37,834 nucleotides of DNA, taken from NCBI GenBank assembly GCA_902766015.1, contig CACXCC010000010.1, forward strand, positions 1 through 37,834, given 5' to 3'. Origin of the DNA: an uncultured Veillonellaceae bacterium. Lineage in GTDB: Bacteria > Bacillota > Negativicutes > Selenomonadales > Selenomonadaceae. Below, piece after piece: positions 15,847 to 24,213 of the stretch. The notes beneath the pieces are model-generated. The model was not told the DNA's origin. It worked only from the letters and a program-made list of their open reading frames with translations, and searched no databases. Position 1 is the stretch's first letter, and each line of letters begins with the position of its first letter. A program made the translations under genes and the position numbers.

Positions 15847-17151
15847 TTATCCTTTCAATTTCGTCCGCAGATCGACATAGAACGTCGTGCCTTCTCCGAG
15901 TTCGCTCTTGATGGAAATACGGCCGCGGTGGAGATTAACGATTTCCTGCGCGATGGCGAGGCCGAGACCGTTGCCGCCCATTTCGCGGGAGCGGGCTTTA
16001 TCGACACGGTAGAAACGGTCGAAAATGCGTTCCTGATCTTCTTTGGCGATGCCGAGACCGGTGTCGGCGACGGCGAGACGGACGTGATTTTTGTCGGAAA
16101 CGGGGATCGAAACCGTGACGCGGCCGCCTTCCGGCGTGTACTTGACGGCATTATCGACAAGAATGAGCACAAGCTGGCGGATTTTTGCCTCATCAGCTTG
16201 GATTTCGGCTTTCGGCAGGCTTTCCGCGACGATTTTGATCTGTTTGCGTTCCGCGAGCGGCTGCATCATACGCACGGTCTGACCGATAATATTGGACAGA
16301 TTGAATCGCTGCGGTTTGAGTTTGAGTGCTTTATTGTCGCTGCGCGCAACAATCAGAAGGTCACTGACGAGTTTTGTCATCTTTTTGACTTCGTCACGCA
16401 CATCCTCGATAACCTGCTTCAAAAACGGCGACTGAATCGACGGATCGTTCTGCAACAGTTCCGCCGAAGCCATGACGACAGCAAGCGGCGTACGCAGTTC
16501 GTGTGATGCGTCAGCGGCAAATTGACGCTGTTTTTCATACGCCGTACGCAGCGGAATCATCGCGCGCCCTGCGAGCAAATGACCGACAACGGTGACGATG
16601 ATGAGCGCAAAACCGCCGAGAATCGCCAGTGCATAGGTCGCTTTTGTCATGCCGTTGTACATGGCCGTGACATCTTTGCCGACGTAAACAGTCTGAGCCG
16701 GCCCGCCGCTTGACGTGACGCGGCGTGCCGTCAGCATGAGTCGCGTGACACGTCCGTTTTCATCTTTTTTCGTAAAGACACTGACTTCGTCCTCCGGCAG
16801 GTTCCAATCGGAGATTGTGTCTAGAATAAACGGCTCGATACGGAACGACGCGCGCGAGAAATTCACGAGACGCCCGTCATCATCAAACACGTAGAAGAAC
16901 AGACGGTCATTCGTGTTTTTATAGGCAATGCTGTCATCGAGTGTCAGTTCCGGATGCTGATAAAAATACTCCTGTGACTCCGCAATATTGCCGGCCGTGT
17001 CTAACAGTTCGCGTGCCTGCTCCGACGTAATGGACCACGACATCGTTTTGTGCATCGCGAAAATCAGCACGATAAGAAACACCGTCATGACAATCGAATA
17101 CAGCAGCGTCAGATTGCGGCGGCTCTGCCCGAAAAGGTTTTCCTGTGTCAT
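15847..17151 (-). CDS. Sensor histidine kinase (two-TM, HisKA type)
   Basis: Membrane sensor of 434 residues. TM1 is about 15-34; an extracytoplasmic domain of about 135 residues follows; TM2 is about 172-194. The H-box FAADASHELRTPLAVV puts the phosphorylated histidine at H217. N-box (LVDNAVKYTPEGG), G1 (ADTGLGIA), F-box (FDRFYRVDKARS) and G2 (GGNGLGLAIA) are all intact. No PAS domain and only a minimal HAMP are seen. Its ATG overlaps the response regulator stop (ATGA at 17148-17151). The signal is unknown. Confidence 0.95.
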   Translation of the reverse strand: MTQENLFGQSRRNLTLLYSIVMTVFLIVLIFAMHKTMSWSITSEQARELLDTAGNIAESQEYFYQHPELTLDDSIAYKNTNDRLFFYVFDDDGRLVNFSRASFRIEPFILDTISDWNLPEDEVSVFTKKDENGRVTRLMLTARRVTSSGGPAQTVYVGKDVTAMYNGMTKATYALAILGGFALIIVTVVGHLLAGRAMIPLRTAYEKQRQFAADASHELRTPLAVVMASAELLQNDPSIQSPFLKQVIEDVRDEVKKMTKLVSDLLIVARSDNKALKLKPQRFNLSNIIGQTVRMMQPLAERKQIKIVAESLPKAEIQADEAKIRQLVLILVDNAVKYTPEGGRVTVSIPVSDKNHVRLAVADTGLGIAKEDQERIFDRFYRVDKARSREMGGNGLGLAIAQEIVNLHRGRISIKSELGEGTTFYVDLRTKLKG

Positions 17152-17825
17152 TGTTCCGCCTCGAGTTTGTAGCCGACGCCGCGAACCGTCTTGATCGCAA
17201 CGCCGCCGCTTGACAGATCGAGCTTGCGCCGCAGGATTTTCATGTACGAGTCAATGTTATTCGAACTGACGTCAGACTCGAGCCCCCAGATGCGGTCGAG
17301 GATGATTTCGCGCGGCACGACGATGCCGACATTCTGCACGAGCAAGTCGAAAATCTGGAACTCACGCGGCGAGAGCTGGACGATCTCATTCTTCTTTTTG
17401 AGAACTTTAGCCGTGCGGTTCAAGGTAAAATCGCCGACCTTAACGATGTCCTGCTGGATTTTCTGCGTACTGCGGCGGGCAAGGGCGCGCAGACGTGCGA
17501 GAAGTTCCGCGAACTCAAACGGCTTGACGAGATAATCGTCCGCACCGGCGTCAAGTCCTTTGACGCGGTCCTCAACGGAATCGCGCGCCGTCAAAATAAG
17601 GATCGCTTTTTCATAACCGTCATGGCGCAGGCGCCCGCACGCCTGAATCCCCGATTCACCCGGCATCATCCAGTCGAGTACCAGCACATCATAGTCCGTA
17701 TACATCGCATATTCGTAAATATCGGCGCCGTTCGTGATCCACTCTACCTGAATGTCATTCTGTTCGAGCATATACTGGATCAGTTTTCCGAGCCGTTTGT
17801 CATCTTCAGCCAGCAAAACGCGCAT
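17148..17825 (-). CDS. OmpR/PhoB-family response regulator
   Basis: DNA-binding response regulator of 225 residues. The receiver has acidic D8/D9, phosphoacceptor D51 (VLVLDWMMPGESG), T79 and K101; the C-terminal winged helix has LSPREFQIFDLLVQN and the recognition region SSNNIDSYMKILRRKLD, ending TVRGVGYKL. ATG 17825 is chosen over an upstream extension to 18143 because the receiver begins exactly there (MRVLLAEDD) and AAGGGGG lies 8 nt upstream. It shares a 4-bp overlap with its kinase and is divergent from gpsA. Confidence 0.96.
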   Translation of the reverse strand: MRVLLAEDDKRLGKLIQYMLEQNDIQVEWITNGADIYEYAMYTDYDVLVLDWMMPGESGIQACGRLRHDGYEKAILILTARDSVEDRVKGLDAGADDYLVKPFEFAELLARLRALARRSTQKIQQDIVKVGDFTLNRTAKVLKKKNEIVQLSPREFQIFDLLVQNVGIVVPREIILDRIWGLESDVSSNNIDSYMKILRRKLDLSSGGVAIKTVRGVGYKLEAEQ

Positions 17826-17894
17826 GGCAGATTCCCCCTTATTCTTAAAACACCGCGAAAGCAGCGGCGTAACGGTTTGACGTATTCTCTTTTT

Positions 17895-17900
17895 ATTATA
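17895..17900 (-). promoter_or_regulatory. Candidate -10 of the two-component operon
   Basis: A perfect TATAAT on the minus strand about 70 bp upstream of the response regulator start; the -35 region is weak (TGGAAA-like), leaving room for activator control. Confidence 0.5.
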
Positions 17901-17968
17901 TCTGCAAAGTCTGATGATTTCCAGTAAAACGGGCCGTTTCCCTTCGTTATGACGCGGCCGCCGCAATA

Positions 17969-17977
17969 TGGTATAAT
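17969..17977 (+). promoter_or_regulatory. Extended -10 promoter for gpsA
   Basis: TGG-TATAAT 35 bp before the gpsA ATG, with ATGACG (17949-17954) as a weak -35 at 17 bp spacing. Confidence 0.65.
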
Positions 17978-18011
17978 AGATAGCAAATCGGAAAAGGACG
18001 TGATTTACTTT

Positions 18012-18971
18012 ATGAATATCGCTGTTCTCGGCTGCGGCCGCTGGGGATCGTTCCATGCGTGGTACGCAGACCATATCGGACATTCCGTCCTGCTTTGGGG
18101 ACGTCCGGGATCGCATCATCTGCAGGAACTCGAGGAAACGCATAAAAATGAATATTTGGCATTGCCGGCGTCGATAAAACTGACGTCAGATCTCAAGGAA
18201 GCGCTGACGTTTGCGGATATCTGCGTCATCGCGATCGGCGCGCAGCAGCTCCGCTCGTTTGCGCGTGACCTCAAGGAAGCGGGAGTCCCGCTCACGAAAC
18301 CGTTCGTTCTCTGCATGAAGGGCCTCGAAATCGGCACGGGCAAACGGCTCACGACCGTCATGGAGGAAGAACTCGGCTCTGATGTCAAAACCGTCGTCTG
18401 GGTCGGCCCGGGCCATGTACAGGACTTTATCGGCGGCATGCCGAACTGCATGGTCATGGCGTCAAAAGACGAAGCGCTCACACGTCAGGTTGTTGACGTT
18501 TTCGCAAGCCCGCTCATCCGTTTTTATTACGGCAGCGATCTCATCGGTACGGAAATCGGCGCGGCGGCGAAAAATGTCGTCGGTATCGCAGCCGGGATGC
18601 TGGACGGCGAACATCTCACAAGTCTCAAAGGTGCACTCATGGCACGCGGCACCCACGAACTCTCCCGTCTCATCGAGGCGATGGGCGGCGATAAAATGAC
18701 CGTTTACGGACTGAGTCATCTCGGCGATTACGAAGCAACACTCTTTTCACCGCACAGCAATAACCGCCGGTTCGGCGAGGACTACATCCTCGGCAAACCG
18801 TTCAACAAACTCGCCGAAGGCGTCTATACGACGGAAGCCCTGCTCGATCTTTCGCGTCAATATCACGTCGAAATGCCGATCACCGAAACCGTCTACGCCA
18901 TCGTGCGCGAACATCAGGACCCGCTGACGATGCTCAAAAAGCTCTTTTTGCGGGCGATGAAATCGGAATAA
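18012..18971 (+). CDS. gpsA: Glycerol-3-phosphate dehydrogenase [NAD(P)+]
   Basis: Reduces dihydroxyacetone phosphate to sn-glycerol 3-phosphate for phospholipid synthesis; 319 residues. The nucleotide-binding N-terminus MNIAVLGCGRWGSFHA carries a GxGxxG motif, followed by CMKGLEIGTGKRL and WVGPGHVQDF, and the catalytic-lysine helix IGAAAKNVVGIAAGM (about 195). ATG 18012 gives exactly the Rossmann start; an open frame runs 21 codons further upstream but its residues are not family-like. AAGGA is about 13 nt before the ATG. The VGPGHVQ sequence differs from the more common SGPSFA, marking a divergent but complete GpsA. Confidence 0.9.
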   Translation: MNIAVLGCGRWGSFHAWYADHIGHSVLLWGRPGSHHLQELEETHKNEYLALPASIKLTSDLKEALTFADICVIAIGAQQLRSFARDLKEAGVPLTKPFVLCMKGLEIGTGKRLTTVMEEELGSDVKTVVWVGPGHVQDFIGGMPNCMVMASKDEALTRQVVDVFASPLIRFYYGSDLIGTEIGAAAKNVVGIAAGMLDGEHLTSLKGALMARGTHELSRLIEAMGGDKMTVYGLSHLGDYEATLFSPHSNNRRFGEDYILGKPFNKLAEGVYTTEALLDLSRQYHVEMPITETVYAIVREHQDPLTMLKKLFLRAMKSE

Positions 18972-18991
18972 CAAAACTTGACATGAAAAAG

Positions 18992-19038
18992 CGGCAGACC
19001 GCCGCAGGAAATACCATTCCTGTGCAGTCTGCCGTTTT
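18992..19038. terminator. Bidirectional terminator between gpsA and glyA
   Basis: CGGCAGAC (18992-18999) pairs with GTCTGCCG (19027-19034), with a second nested hairpin (GCAGGAA/TTCCTGTGC) inside. T-run on the plus side and A-run before the stem on the other side suit both convergent genes. Confidence 0.85.
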
Positions 19039-19072
19039 CTTACTTTCTTATGCCTGAATCGGCGTTTGTGTC

Positions 19073-20320
19073 TTATTCGTACAGCGGGTATTTTTCGCAA
19101 AGAGCCGCAACGCGTTTCTTTGCTTCTTCTTTTGCTGTCGCATCTTCCGGATGATCGAGAACGAGCGCGATGATGTCGGCGACTTCTTTCATGTCATCCT
19201 CTTTGAATCCGCGCGTCGTCAGAGCCGGGGAACCGAGGCGGATACCGCTCGTGACGAACGGGGAACGCGGTTCGAACGGGATCGTATTCCGATTGACCGT
19301 GATATTGACTTCGTCGAGCAGGTTCTGCGCTTCCTTACCCGTGAGGTTCTTGCTCGTGAGGTCAACGAGCATGAGGTGCGTGTCCGTGCCGCCCGTGACG
19401 ATACGGAACCCGTCTGACATGAGTTCGTCGGCGAGAACGGCCGCATTCTTGATGACCTGAGCCGCATATTCCTTGAACTCCGGCTTCAGCGCTTCGCCGA
19501 GTGCAACGGCTTTTGCCGCAATGACATGCATGAGCGGACCGCCCTGGATGCCCGGGAATACGGCTTTATTGAACTGTTTGCCGAACTCGGCATCTTTGCA
19601 GAGGATCATGCCGCCGCGAGGTCCGCGCAGCGTTTTATGCGTCGTCGTCGTGACAACATCGGCATACGGAACCGGGCTCGGATGAAGTCCGGCGGCAACG
19701 AGTCCCGCGATGTGGGCAATGTCAACCATGAGATATGCGCCGACACTGTGAGCGATGTTTGCCATGCGCTCGAAATCGAGGATACGCGCATAAGCTGAGG
19801 CACCGGCAACGATCAGTTTCGGTTTGCATTCTTTGGCGATGCGCTCGAATTCTTCGTAGTCAAGGCGTTCATCTTCTTTGCTGACGCCGTACGGAACGAT
19901 CTTGAAATATTTACCGCTCATGTTGACCGGGCTGCCGTGCGTCAAATGGCCGCCGTCCGTCAAATTCATACCCATAACGGTGTCACCCGGGGTAAGCAGA
20001 GCGAAGAAAACCGCCATATTAGCCTGTGCGCCGGAATGCGGCTGAACATTGGCGTATTCGGCACCGAAAAGTTCTTTCGCGCGGTCGATAGCGACCTGCT
20101 CAACGACGTCGACGTATTCGCAACCGCCGTAATAACGTTTGCGCGGATAACCCTCGGCGTATTTATTCGTCAGGACACTGCCCTGTGCTTCGAGCACTGC
20201 CTTCGAAACGATGTTTTCCGAGGCAATCAGTTCCAGCTTCGTGCGCTGACGATTCAGTTCTTCGTCAATCGCTTCGGCAATAACCGGATCACTCTGTTTG
20301 AGGTTGTTCATCAGGCTCAT
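19073..20320 (-). CDS. glyA: Serine hydroxymethyltransferase
   Basis: PLP enzyme interconverting serine and glycine with tetrahydrofolate, the main one-carbon source; 415 residues, full length. Recognisable blocks are [37 protein letters not shown], the PLP-lysine segment [17 protein letters not shown], and [12 protein letters not shown] near the end. ATG 20320 follows GGGAGGAAACCAT. It is a single gene with its own promoter and shares a terminator with gpsA. Confidence 0.98.
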   Translation of the reverse strand: MSLMNNLKQSDPVIAEAIDEELNRQRTKLELIASENIVSKAVLEAQGSVLTNKYAEGYPRKRYYGGCEYVDVVEQVAIDRAKELFGAEYANVQPHSGAQANMAVFFALLTPGDTVMGMNLTDGGHLTHGSPVNMSGKYFKIVPYGVSKEDERLDYEEFERIAKECKPKLIVAGASAYARILDFERMANIAHSVGAYLMVDIAHIAGLVAAGLHPSPVPYADVVTTTTHKTLRGPRGGMILCKDAEFGKQFNKAVFPGIQGGPLMHVIAAKAVALGEALKPEFKEYAAQVIKNAAVLADELMSDGFRIVTGGTDTHLMLVDLTSKNLTGKEAQNLLDEVNITVNRNTIPFEPRSPFVTSGIRLGSPALTTRGFKEDDMKEVADIIALVLDHPEDATAKEEAKKRVAALCEKYPLYE

Positions 20321-20357
20321 ATGGTTTCCTCCCTAGAATATCTTTTCGTATTGTACT

Positions 20358-20387
20358 ATTGTATCATATTTGCAGGCAGGTTGTGAA
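20358..20387 (-). promoter_or_regulatory. Promoter for glyA
   Basis: Minus-strand TTCACA (20382-20387) and TACAAT (20358-20363), spacer 18 bp, about 40 bp before the glyA ATG. Confidence 0.65.
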
Positions 20388-20428
20388 GAGAAACTGTCGG
20401 TTATTGCATCTCCGCCGATCTGTCCTGT

Positions 20429-20713
20429 TCATTTCTTCTTCTTCGCTTGACTCTTGAGCAGCTGCTGCAGGATCTCGCCCATTTCTTCAATCTGTTTCTG
20501 CTGGTTTGCCGTGATCGCGCGGAGCTCTTGAATTTCCTGCTCCATGAGCGCCATGCCCCGCTGTTTCGCCGATTCACCGGTTTCGTTGTCCTGCTGTGCT
20601 TTTTCCAAAATCCCGCCTTCATCAATACGGCGGCTGAGTTCACTGATGATCTGATGCGATGCTTTCTCCGCGAGATCTTCGATCATCGAGTCAAAATCAT
20701 TTTTCTTTCCCAT
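20429..20713 (-). CDS. Small hypothetical coiled-coil protein
   Basis: A 94-residue, soluble, highly charged protein not assigned to a family. Residues about 50-90 are a predicted coiled coil (MALMEQEIQELRAITANQQK, then QIEEMGEILQQLL) and it ends in a lysine run. ATG 20713 (MGKKNDFDSMIEDL) is preferred over the 20-codon longer frame because AGAGGAAG sits upstream of it and the extra residues are unlike the rest. It lies between glyA (downstream, own promoter) and the divergent phoA. A structural or complex-assembly role is possible but not supported by context. Confidence 0.7.
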   Translation of the reverse strand: MGKKNDFDSMIEDLAEKASHQIISELSRRIDEGGILEKAQQDNETGESAKQRGMALMEQEIQELRAITANQQKQIEEMGEILQQLLKSQAKKKK

Positions 20714-20878
20714 GTGGCATCTTCCTCTCACGCGTGTCTCGATAACGTTTCTTTGTCTTATTGGATTCGACATGTCAACGCCGAATTCCTGTTTTTATCG
20801 CAATTCGACTGTTTCGTTTCACGTTAATTTCACAATCCTGTTGATTTCTTTACCGTTCCCCGCACGGTTTTGCGGAAT

Positions 20879-20934
20879 GTTTACGAAAGCTTACCGGTTT
20901 ACGCTTTTTTCCGACGTCGCAACGTTGCTATAAT
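20879..20934 (+). promoter_or_regulatory. phoA promoter region with TTTACG repeats
   Basis: Extended -10 TGCTATAAT (20926-20934) without a -35. Upstream, GTTTACG occurs at 20879-20885 and again at 20897-20903 with a related TTACCG between. This resembles the short direct repeats bound by Pho-type response regulators, an inference from the gene's function. Confidence 0.5.
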
Positions 20935-20983
20935 ATTTTTGACAACAAAACGATCTATACAAAATCCACAAGGAGGTCTCCCT

Positions 20984-22870
20984 ATGAACCACGGGAAGAA
21001 ACAAAACAAAAAATGGATGAAACGCCTCGCAGCCATGATGCTTGCCGGCGGCGCCGTTTTCAGCATGAGCCCGGACGCCCAAGCTGCCGATATCCGCATT
21101 CTGCCGGTTGACACGGCTAAATTCTGGTCCGGCTCGCACTTTGACTTTGACGTCGAAGTTGCCGACGCGAAAAACCTCGGTGACGTTTCGATTCAGGTCA
21201 ACGGTCAGGATGCCGAAAAGTTCTTCGGTAAGCCGCTTGAACGTAAAGACCTCGGCAACGGCGTTACGGCCTTCCGCGTCGATGACGTCACGTTCCCGAA
21301 AACGGGCGATTACAAAATCAGTGTCACGGCAAATGACGCGACGGGCATGTCAACCCGCACGGCCGGCTACACCGTTGTTCATGAAGTCGCTCCGAAAAAA
21401 GCAAAGAACGTCATCCTCTTCATCGGTGACGGCATGTCCCTGCAGGCCCGCGAAATCGCGCGCATCATGTCAAAAGGCATGACGAACGGTAAATATAACG
21501 ACCTCCTCGCAATGGAAAAACTGCCGCATAACTGCCTCATTACGACTAGCGGCTATGATTCCCTGACGACAGACAGCGCAAACTCCGCTTCTGCTTATGC
21601 AACGGGACATAAATCCGTCGTCAACGCTCTCGGTGTTTATGCAGACTCGACCAAGGATCCGTTCGACGATCCGAAAGTCGAAAACCTCTCCGAAATTCTC
21701 AAACGCACGCGCGGTATGTCCATCGGCGTTATCACGCAGGCCGAATCCACAGATGCAACTCCGGCTGCGATGATCGGCCATACGCGCCGCCGTGCCAATC
21801 AGGACTTCCTCGCCAAGAGTTATCTCGAACAGTATCATCGTCCCGATGTTATCATGGGCGGCGGACTTCAGCGCTACATTCCGCAGTCGGAAGCCGGCTC
21901 CAAGCGCAAAGACAACTTCAATGTCGTCGATGCGTTCAAAAACCTCGGTTATACGTACGCCACGAACTCCACGGAAATGATGGCTGCGCCGGATGACAAA
22001 CCGTTCCTCGGCCTCTACTATCCGAGCACAATGAACGTCTGGCTCGACCGCGAAATGTTCCGTGATCCGAAAGTCCTTAAAGGCCATATGGACCAACCGA
22101 ACCTCATCAACATGACGAAGAAATCTCTCGACATCCTCTCGAAGAATAAGAACGGCTTCTTCGCGATGATTGAGGGCGCCTCCATCGACAAACAGCTTCA
22201 CGCCATGGATTGGCAGCGTGCCGGTTACGATACGATCGAATTTGATAAAGCGATTGAATATGCCGTCGACTGGAATAAAAAACGCGGTGACGATACGCTC
22301 ATCATTGTCGTCGCCGACCATGCACACGGTGCTTCGATCACGGGCACGTATCATGAACGCGATGGTAAAAAAGGTACGGAAGCCGTTCGTACATACGCCA
22401 ATTCCATTTTCCCGACATTCGAAGATAAAAACGGCGACGGGTTCCCGGACAATCCGGATCCGGATGTTACGATCGCCGTTCAGTTTGCGAACCACCCGGC
22501 TTATTATGAGAACTACCATCTCATGAAGACCCCGACAGTGCCGACTGTCGCCGTTACGAAAGACGCGGCCGAAGCTGCAAAAGCCAGTGATAAAGCCGAG
22601 TTCCATCTCGGTACTGTCGGCAAAACGATGGCCAATCCGAAACGTATCCACGAAGGTGATCCGGTCCAGTTTGTCCCCGCGAATATTCCGGACGGCGCAA
22701 CGGATGAAGGTCATGCCGCCGACGATGTGCCGCTGAATGCGGGCGGTCCGGGCTCCGAGTATTTCAACGGCGTTCAGGACAATACGGAGGTTTACTTCGG
22801 TATTCTCCGCGCACTCGGCATTGACGGGAATAAGAACGTCAAAACCTTTACGAAGGATATTGACAAATAA
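20984..22870 (+). CDS. phoA: Secreted alkaline phosphatase (PhoA family)
   Basis: Exported phosphomonoesterase, 628 residues. Signal peptide 1-33 (basic GKKQNKKWMKR, hydrophobic core, cleavage near AQA-AD). Residues about 35-140 form an extra beta-rich, Ig-like N-terminal domain. The catalytic domain has FIGDGMS (metal ligand D149), TTDSANSASAYATGHK (nucleophile S198), MIEGASIDKQLHAMDW and VADHAHGAS (D445, H446). DKNGDGFPDNPDPD (about 481-494) is a calcium-binding-type loop inserted in the catalytic domain. ATG 20984 follows AAGGAGGT; an open frame extends upstream but lacks a start signal. A terminator follows. Phosphate starvation is the usual inducer. Confidence 0.93.
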   Translation: MNHGKKQNKKWMKRLAAMMLAGGAVFSMSPDAQAADIRILPVDTAKFWSGSHFDFDVEVADAKNLGDVSIQVNGQDAEKFFGKPLERKDLGNGVTAFRVDDVTFPKTGDYKISVTANDATGMSTRTAGYTVVHEVAPKKAKNVILFIGDGMSLQAREIARIMSKGMTNGKYNDLLAMEKLPHNCLITTSGYDSLTTDSANSASAYATGHKSVVNALGVYADSTKDPFDDPKVENLSEILKRTRGMSIGVITQAESTDATPAAMIGHTRRRANQDFLAKSYLEQYHRPDVIMGGGLQRYIPQSEAGSKRKDNFNVVDAFKNLGYTYATNSTEMMAAPDDKPFLGLYYPSTMNVWLDREMFRDPKVLKGHMDQPNLINMTKKSLDILSKNKNGFFAMIEGASIDKQLHAMDWQRAGYDTIEFDKAIEYAVDWNKKRGDDTLIIVVADHAHGASITGTYHERDGKKGTEAVRTYANSIFPTFEDKNGDGFPDNPDPDVTIAVQFANHPAYYENYHLMKTPTVPTVAVTKDAAEAAKASDKAEFHLGTVGKTMANPKRIHEGDPVQFVPANIPDGATDEGHAADDVPLNAGGPGSEYFNGVQDNTEVYFGILRALGIDGNKNVKTFTKDIDK

Positions 22871-22912
22871 GCTATCCTGATTCTTTACGATACACTTCCA
22901 CTTCATCTTTCG

Positions 22913-22949
22913 GCCGCAGCCCGACTCCTCAGGTTGCGGCTTCTTTTTG
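22913..22949 (+). terminator. Terminator of phoA
   Basis: GCCGCAGCC / GGTTGCGGC stem (one G-U pair) followed by TTCTTTTTG, 43 bp after the stop codon. Confidence 0.85.
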
Positions 22950-23153
22950 TCCATTGTTGTAAGGCGGGGGGCGGGGTGCGACGCATGCTCCTTACGCTTT
23001 TTCAGACCGGATTTGTGCTTCGCACTCTCCTCTCGATTCGGTCTTATTCCTGACTCACGTCAAAATTCCTTTACCGGAAATTGACTCCGTTTCCTCCCTG
23101 CCGAGAATATGATAAAATAAAAGAAACGTGTGTCATGATGAAAGGAGATATTT

Positions 23154-23786
23154 ATGAGCAAGGTTCTTTTTATTAACGGCAGCCCGAATCAATATGGCTG
23201 CACGTATACGGGTATGAAGGAAGTCGCCGATACGTTGTCGAAGGAAGGGATTGACTCGGAGTTCCTCTGGCTCGGCAAAAAGCCGGTGCAGGATTGCATT
23301 GCCTGCAACTTCTGTGTCAAAAACGGCCGCTGTGTCTTTAATGATGTTGTCAACGAAACGGCGGCGCGCCTGCCGGAGTTTGCGGGCATCGTCATCGGTT
23401 CGCCGGTTTATTACGGCGGTTATTCGGGCAACATTTCGAGTTTCCTTGATCGTTTCTGCTTCTCGTCGGGCGGTCCCGCCGGCGTTTTAAAGGGCAAAGT
23501 CGCCGCCGCCGTTGTCTCGTGCCGTCGCGGCGGTGCTACGGCCGCGTTTGACGCGCTGAACAATTATCTGCTCATGTGCAATACGATTGTCGCCGGCTCG
23601 CAGTACTGGAATATGGTTCACGGTTTTACGCCGGACGATGTCAAGCAGGATATCGAAGGTCTGCAGACGATGCGTACGCTCGGACGCAATATGGCATGGA
23701 TGATCAAGTGCATCGAGGCCGGCAAGAAGGCCGGAGTTGCCGATCCCGTGCAGGAAGATTGGACGCCGACGCATTTTATCCGCTGA
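23154..23786 (+). CDS. Flavodoxin-like NADPH-dependent FMN reductase / iron-sulfur flavoprotein
   Basis: Flavin-binding oxidoreductase of 210 residues. The FMN phosphate loop INGSPNQYGCTYTGM (about 7-21) and the flavin-contact GSPVYYGGYSGNISSFLDR are clear. Between them lies DCIACNFCVKNGRC, a cysteine cluster like that of the iron-sulfur flavoprotein branch, which suggests a 4Fe-4S or redox-active site. The substrate is unknown. AAAGGAG lies seven nt before ATG 23154. It stands alone between the phoA terminator and the repeat cassette B. Confidence 0.88.
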   Translation: MSKVLFINGSPNQYGCTYTGMKEVADTLSKEGIDSEFLWLGKKPVQDCIACNFCVKNGRCVFNDVVNETAARLPEFAGIVIGSPVYYGGYSGNISSFLDRFCFSSGGPAGVLKGKVAAAVVSCRRGGATAAFDALNNYLLMCNTIVAGSQYWNMVHGFTPDDVKQDIEGLQTMRTLGRNMAWMIKCIEAGKKAGVADPVQEDWTPTHFIR

Positions 23787-23804
23787 TGTTGACATACTAA
23801 GGCC

Positions 23805-23975
23805 GGGGGACGGGCATCGTTTCCGCCACCATGCTGCCGGCTAAAAAAATCCGTTTTCGCTTAATTGAGTCGCCTGAATCAAACCGCTACGCTTAAACAA
23901 TTCAGGCTCCGGGCGAAAACGGATTTTTTCTTTACGCCTTACGCAGCGAAGCGGCGGAAACGATGCCCATCCCCC
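23805..23975. repeat. Nested palindromic element, copy B1 (reverse orientation)
   Basis: Outer arms of 23 bp (23805-23827 and 23953-23975) with one mismatch, starting GGGGGACGGGCATCG. Middle arms AAAAAAATCCGTTTTCGC (23843-23860) and complement (23913-23929). Inner arms GCCTGAAT / ATTCAGGC (23872-23879, 23900-23907). The loop, read on the minus strand, is TTTAAGCGTAGCGGTTTG. Linkers GCTGCCGGCTA and TTTACGCCTTACGC match the other copies. Confidence 0.92.
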
Positions 23976-24002
23976 TCACTTTTTGTCTGAAAACGCAATG
24001 CA

Positions 24003-24196
24003 GGCGACAAAGGGCGGAGCGGGTCTGATCCGGCTGACTTTGCTGCGAAGAGGCGTACGCAAAAAAATCTCTTTCGCCCGGAGCCTGTTTCTTTTAAGCA
24101 CAGCGGTTTGAAACAGGCGACTCAATTAAGCGAAAGAGATTTTTTTGCAGCCGACAGCATGGAAGCAGGAGCAGGCCCGCCCCGTCCTTTGCCGCC
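24003..24196. repeat. Nested palindromic element, copy B2 (forward orientation)
   Basis: Outer arms 24003-24031 and 24168-24196 match at 24 of 29 positions, two differences being G-U compatible. Middle arms AAAAAAATCTCTTTCGC (24061-24077) and complement (24130-24146) are perfect and differ from copies A and B1 by compensated changes. Inner arms GCCTGTTTC / GAAACAGGC (24083-24091, 24110-24118); loop TTTTAAGCACAGCGGTTT. Confidence 0.92.
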
Positions 24197-24213
24197 GTCC
24201 TTAGTATGTAATT

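Larger units (their letters stand above)
23792..24209. repeat. Composite cassette of two nested palindromes bounded by 11-bp inverted repeat
   Basis: The entire interval between the FMN reductase and radical SAM genes. It begins ACATACTAAGG (23792-23802) and ends with the perfect complement CCTTAGTATGT (24199-24209). Inside are copy B1 in reverse and copy B2 in forward orientation, separated by 27 bp. No coding potential is seen. Confidence 0.85.

Noticed and set aside
17826-18143. N-terminal extension of the response regulator
   Set aside because: The receiver domain starts exactly at ATG 17825 with a good ribosome site; the extension overlaps the gpsA start region.
21470-22954. Long open frame on the minus strand (494 codons) opposite phoA
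   Set aside because: It lies antisense to a well-supported alkaline phosphatase, lacks a ribosome site and resembles no family; it is a shadow of GC-rich third positions.
22961-23045. G-rich stretch and small hairpins after phoA as a decayed palindromic element or G-quadruplex
   Set aside because: GTAAGG/CCTTAC and AGACCG/CGGTCT pairs exist, but loop and linker consensus are missing and the G-runs are too irregular to claim a quadruplex.
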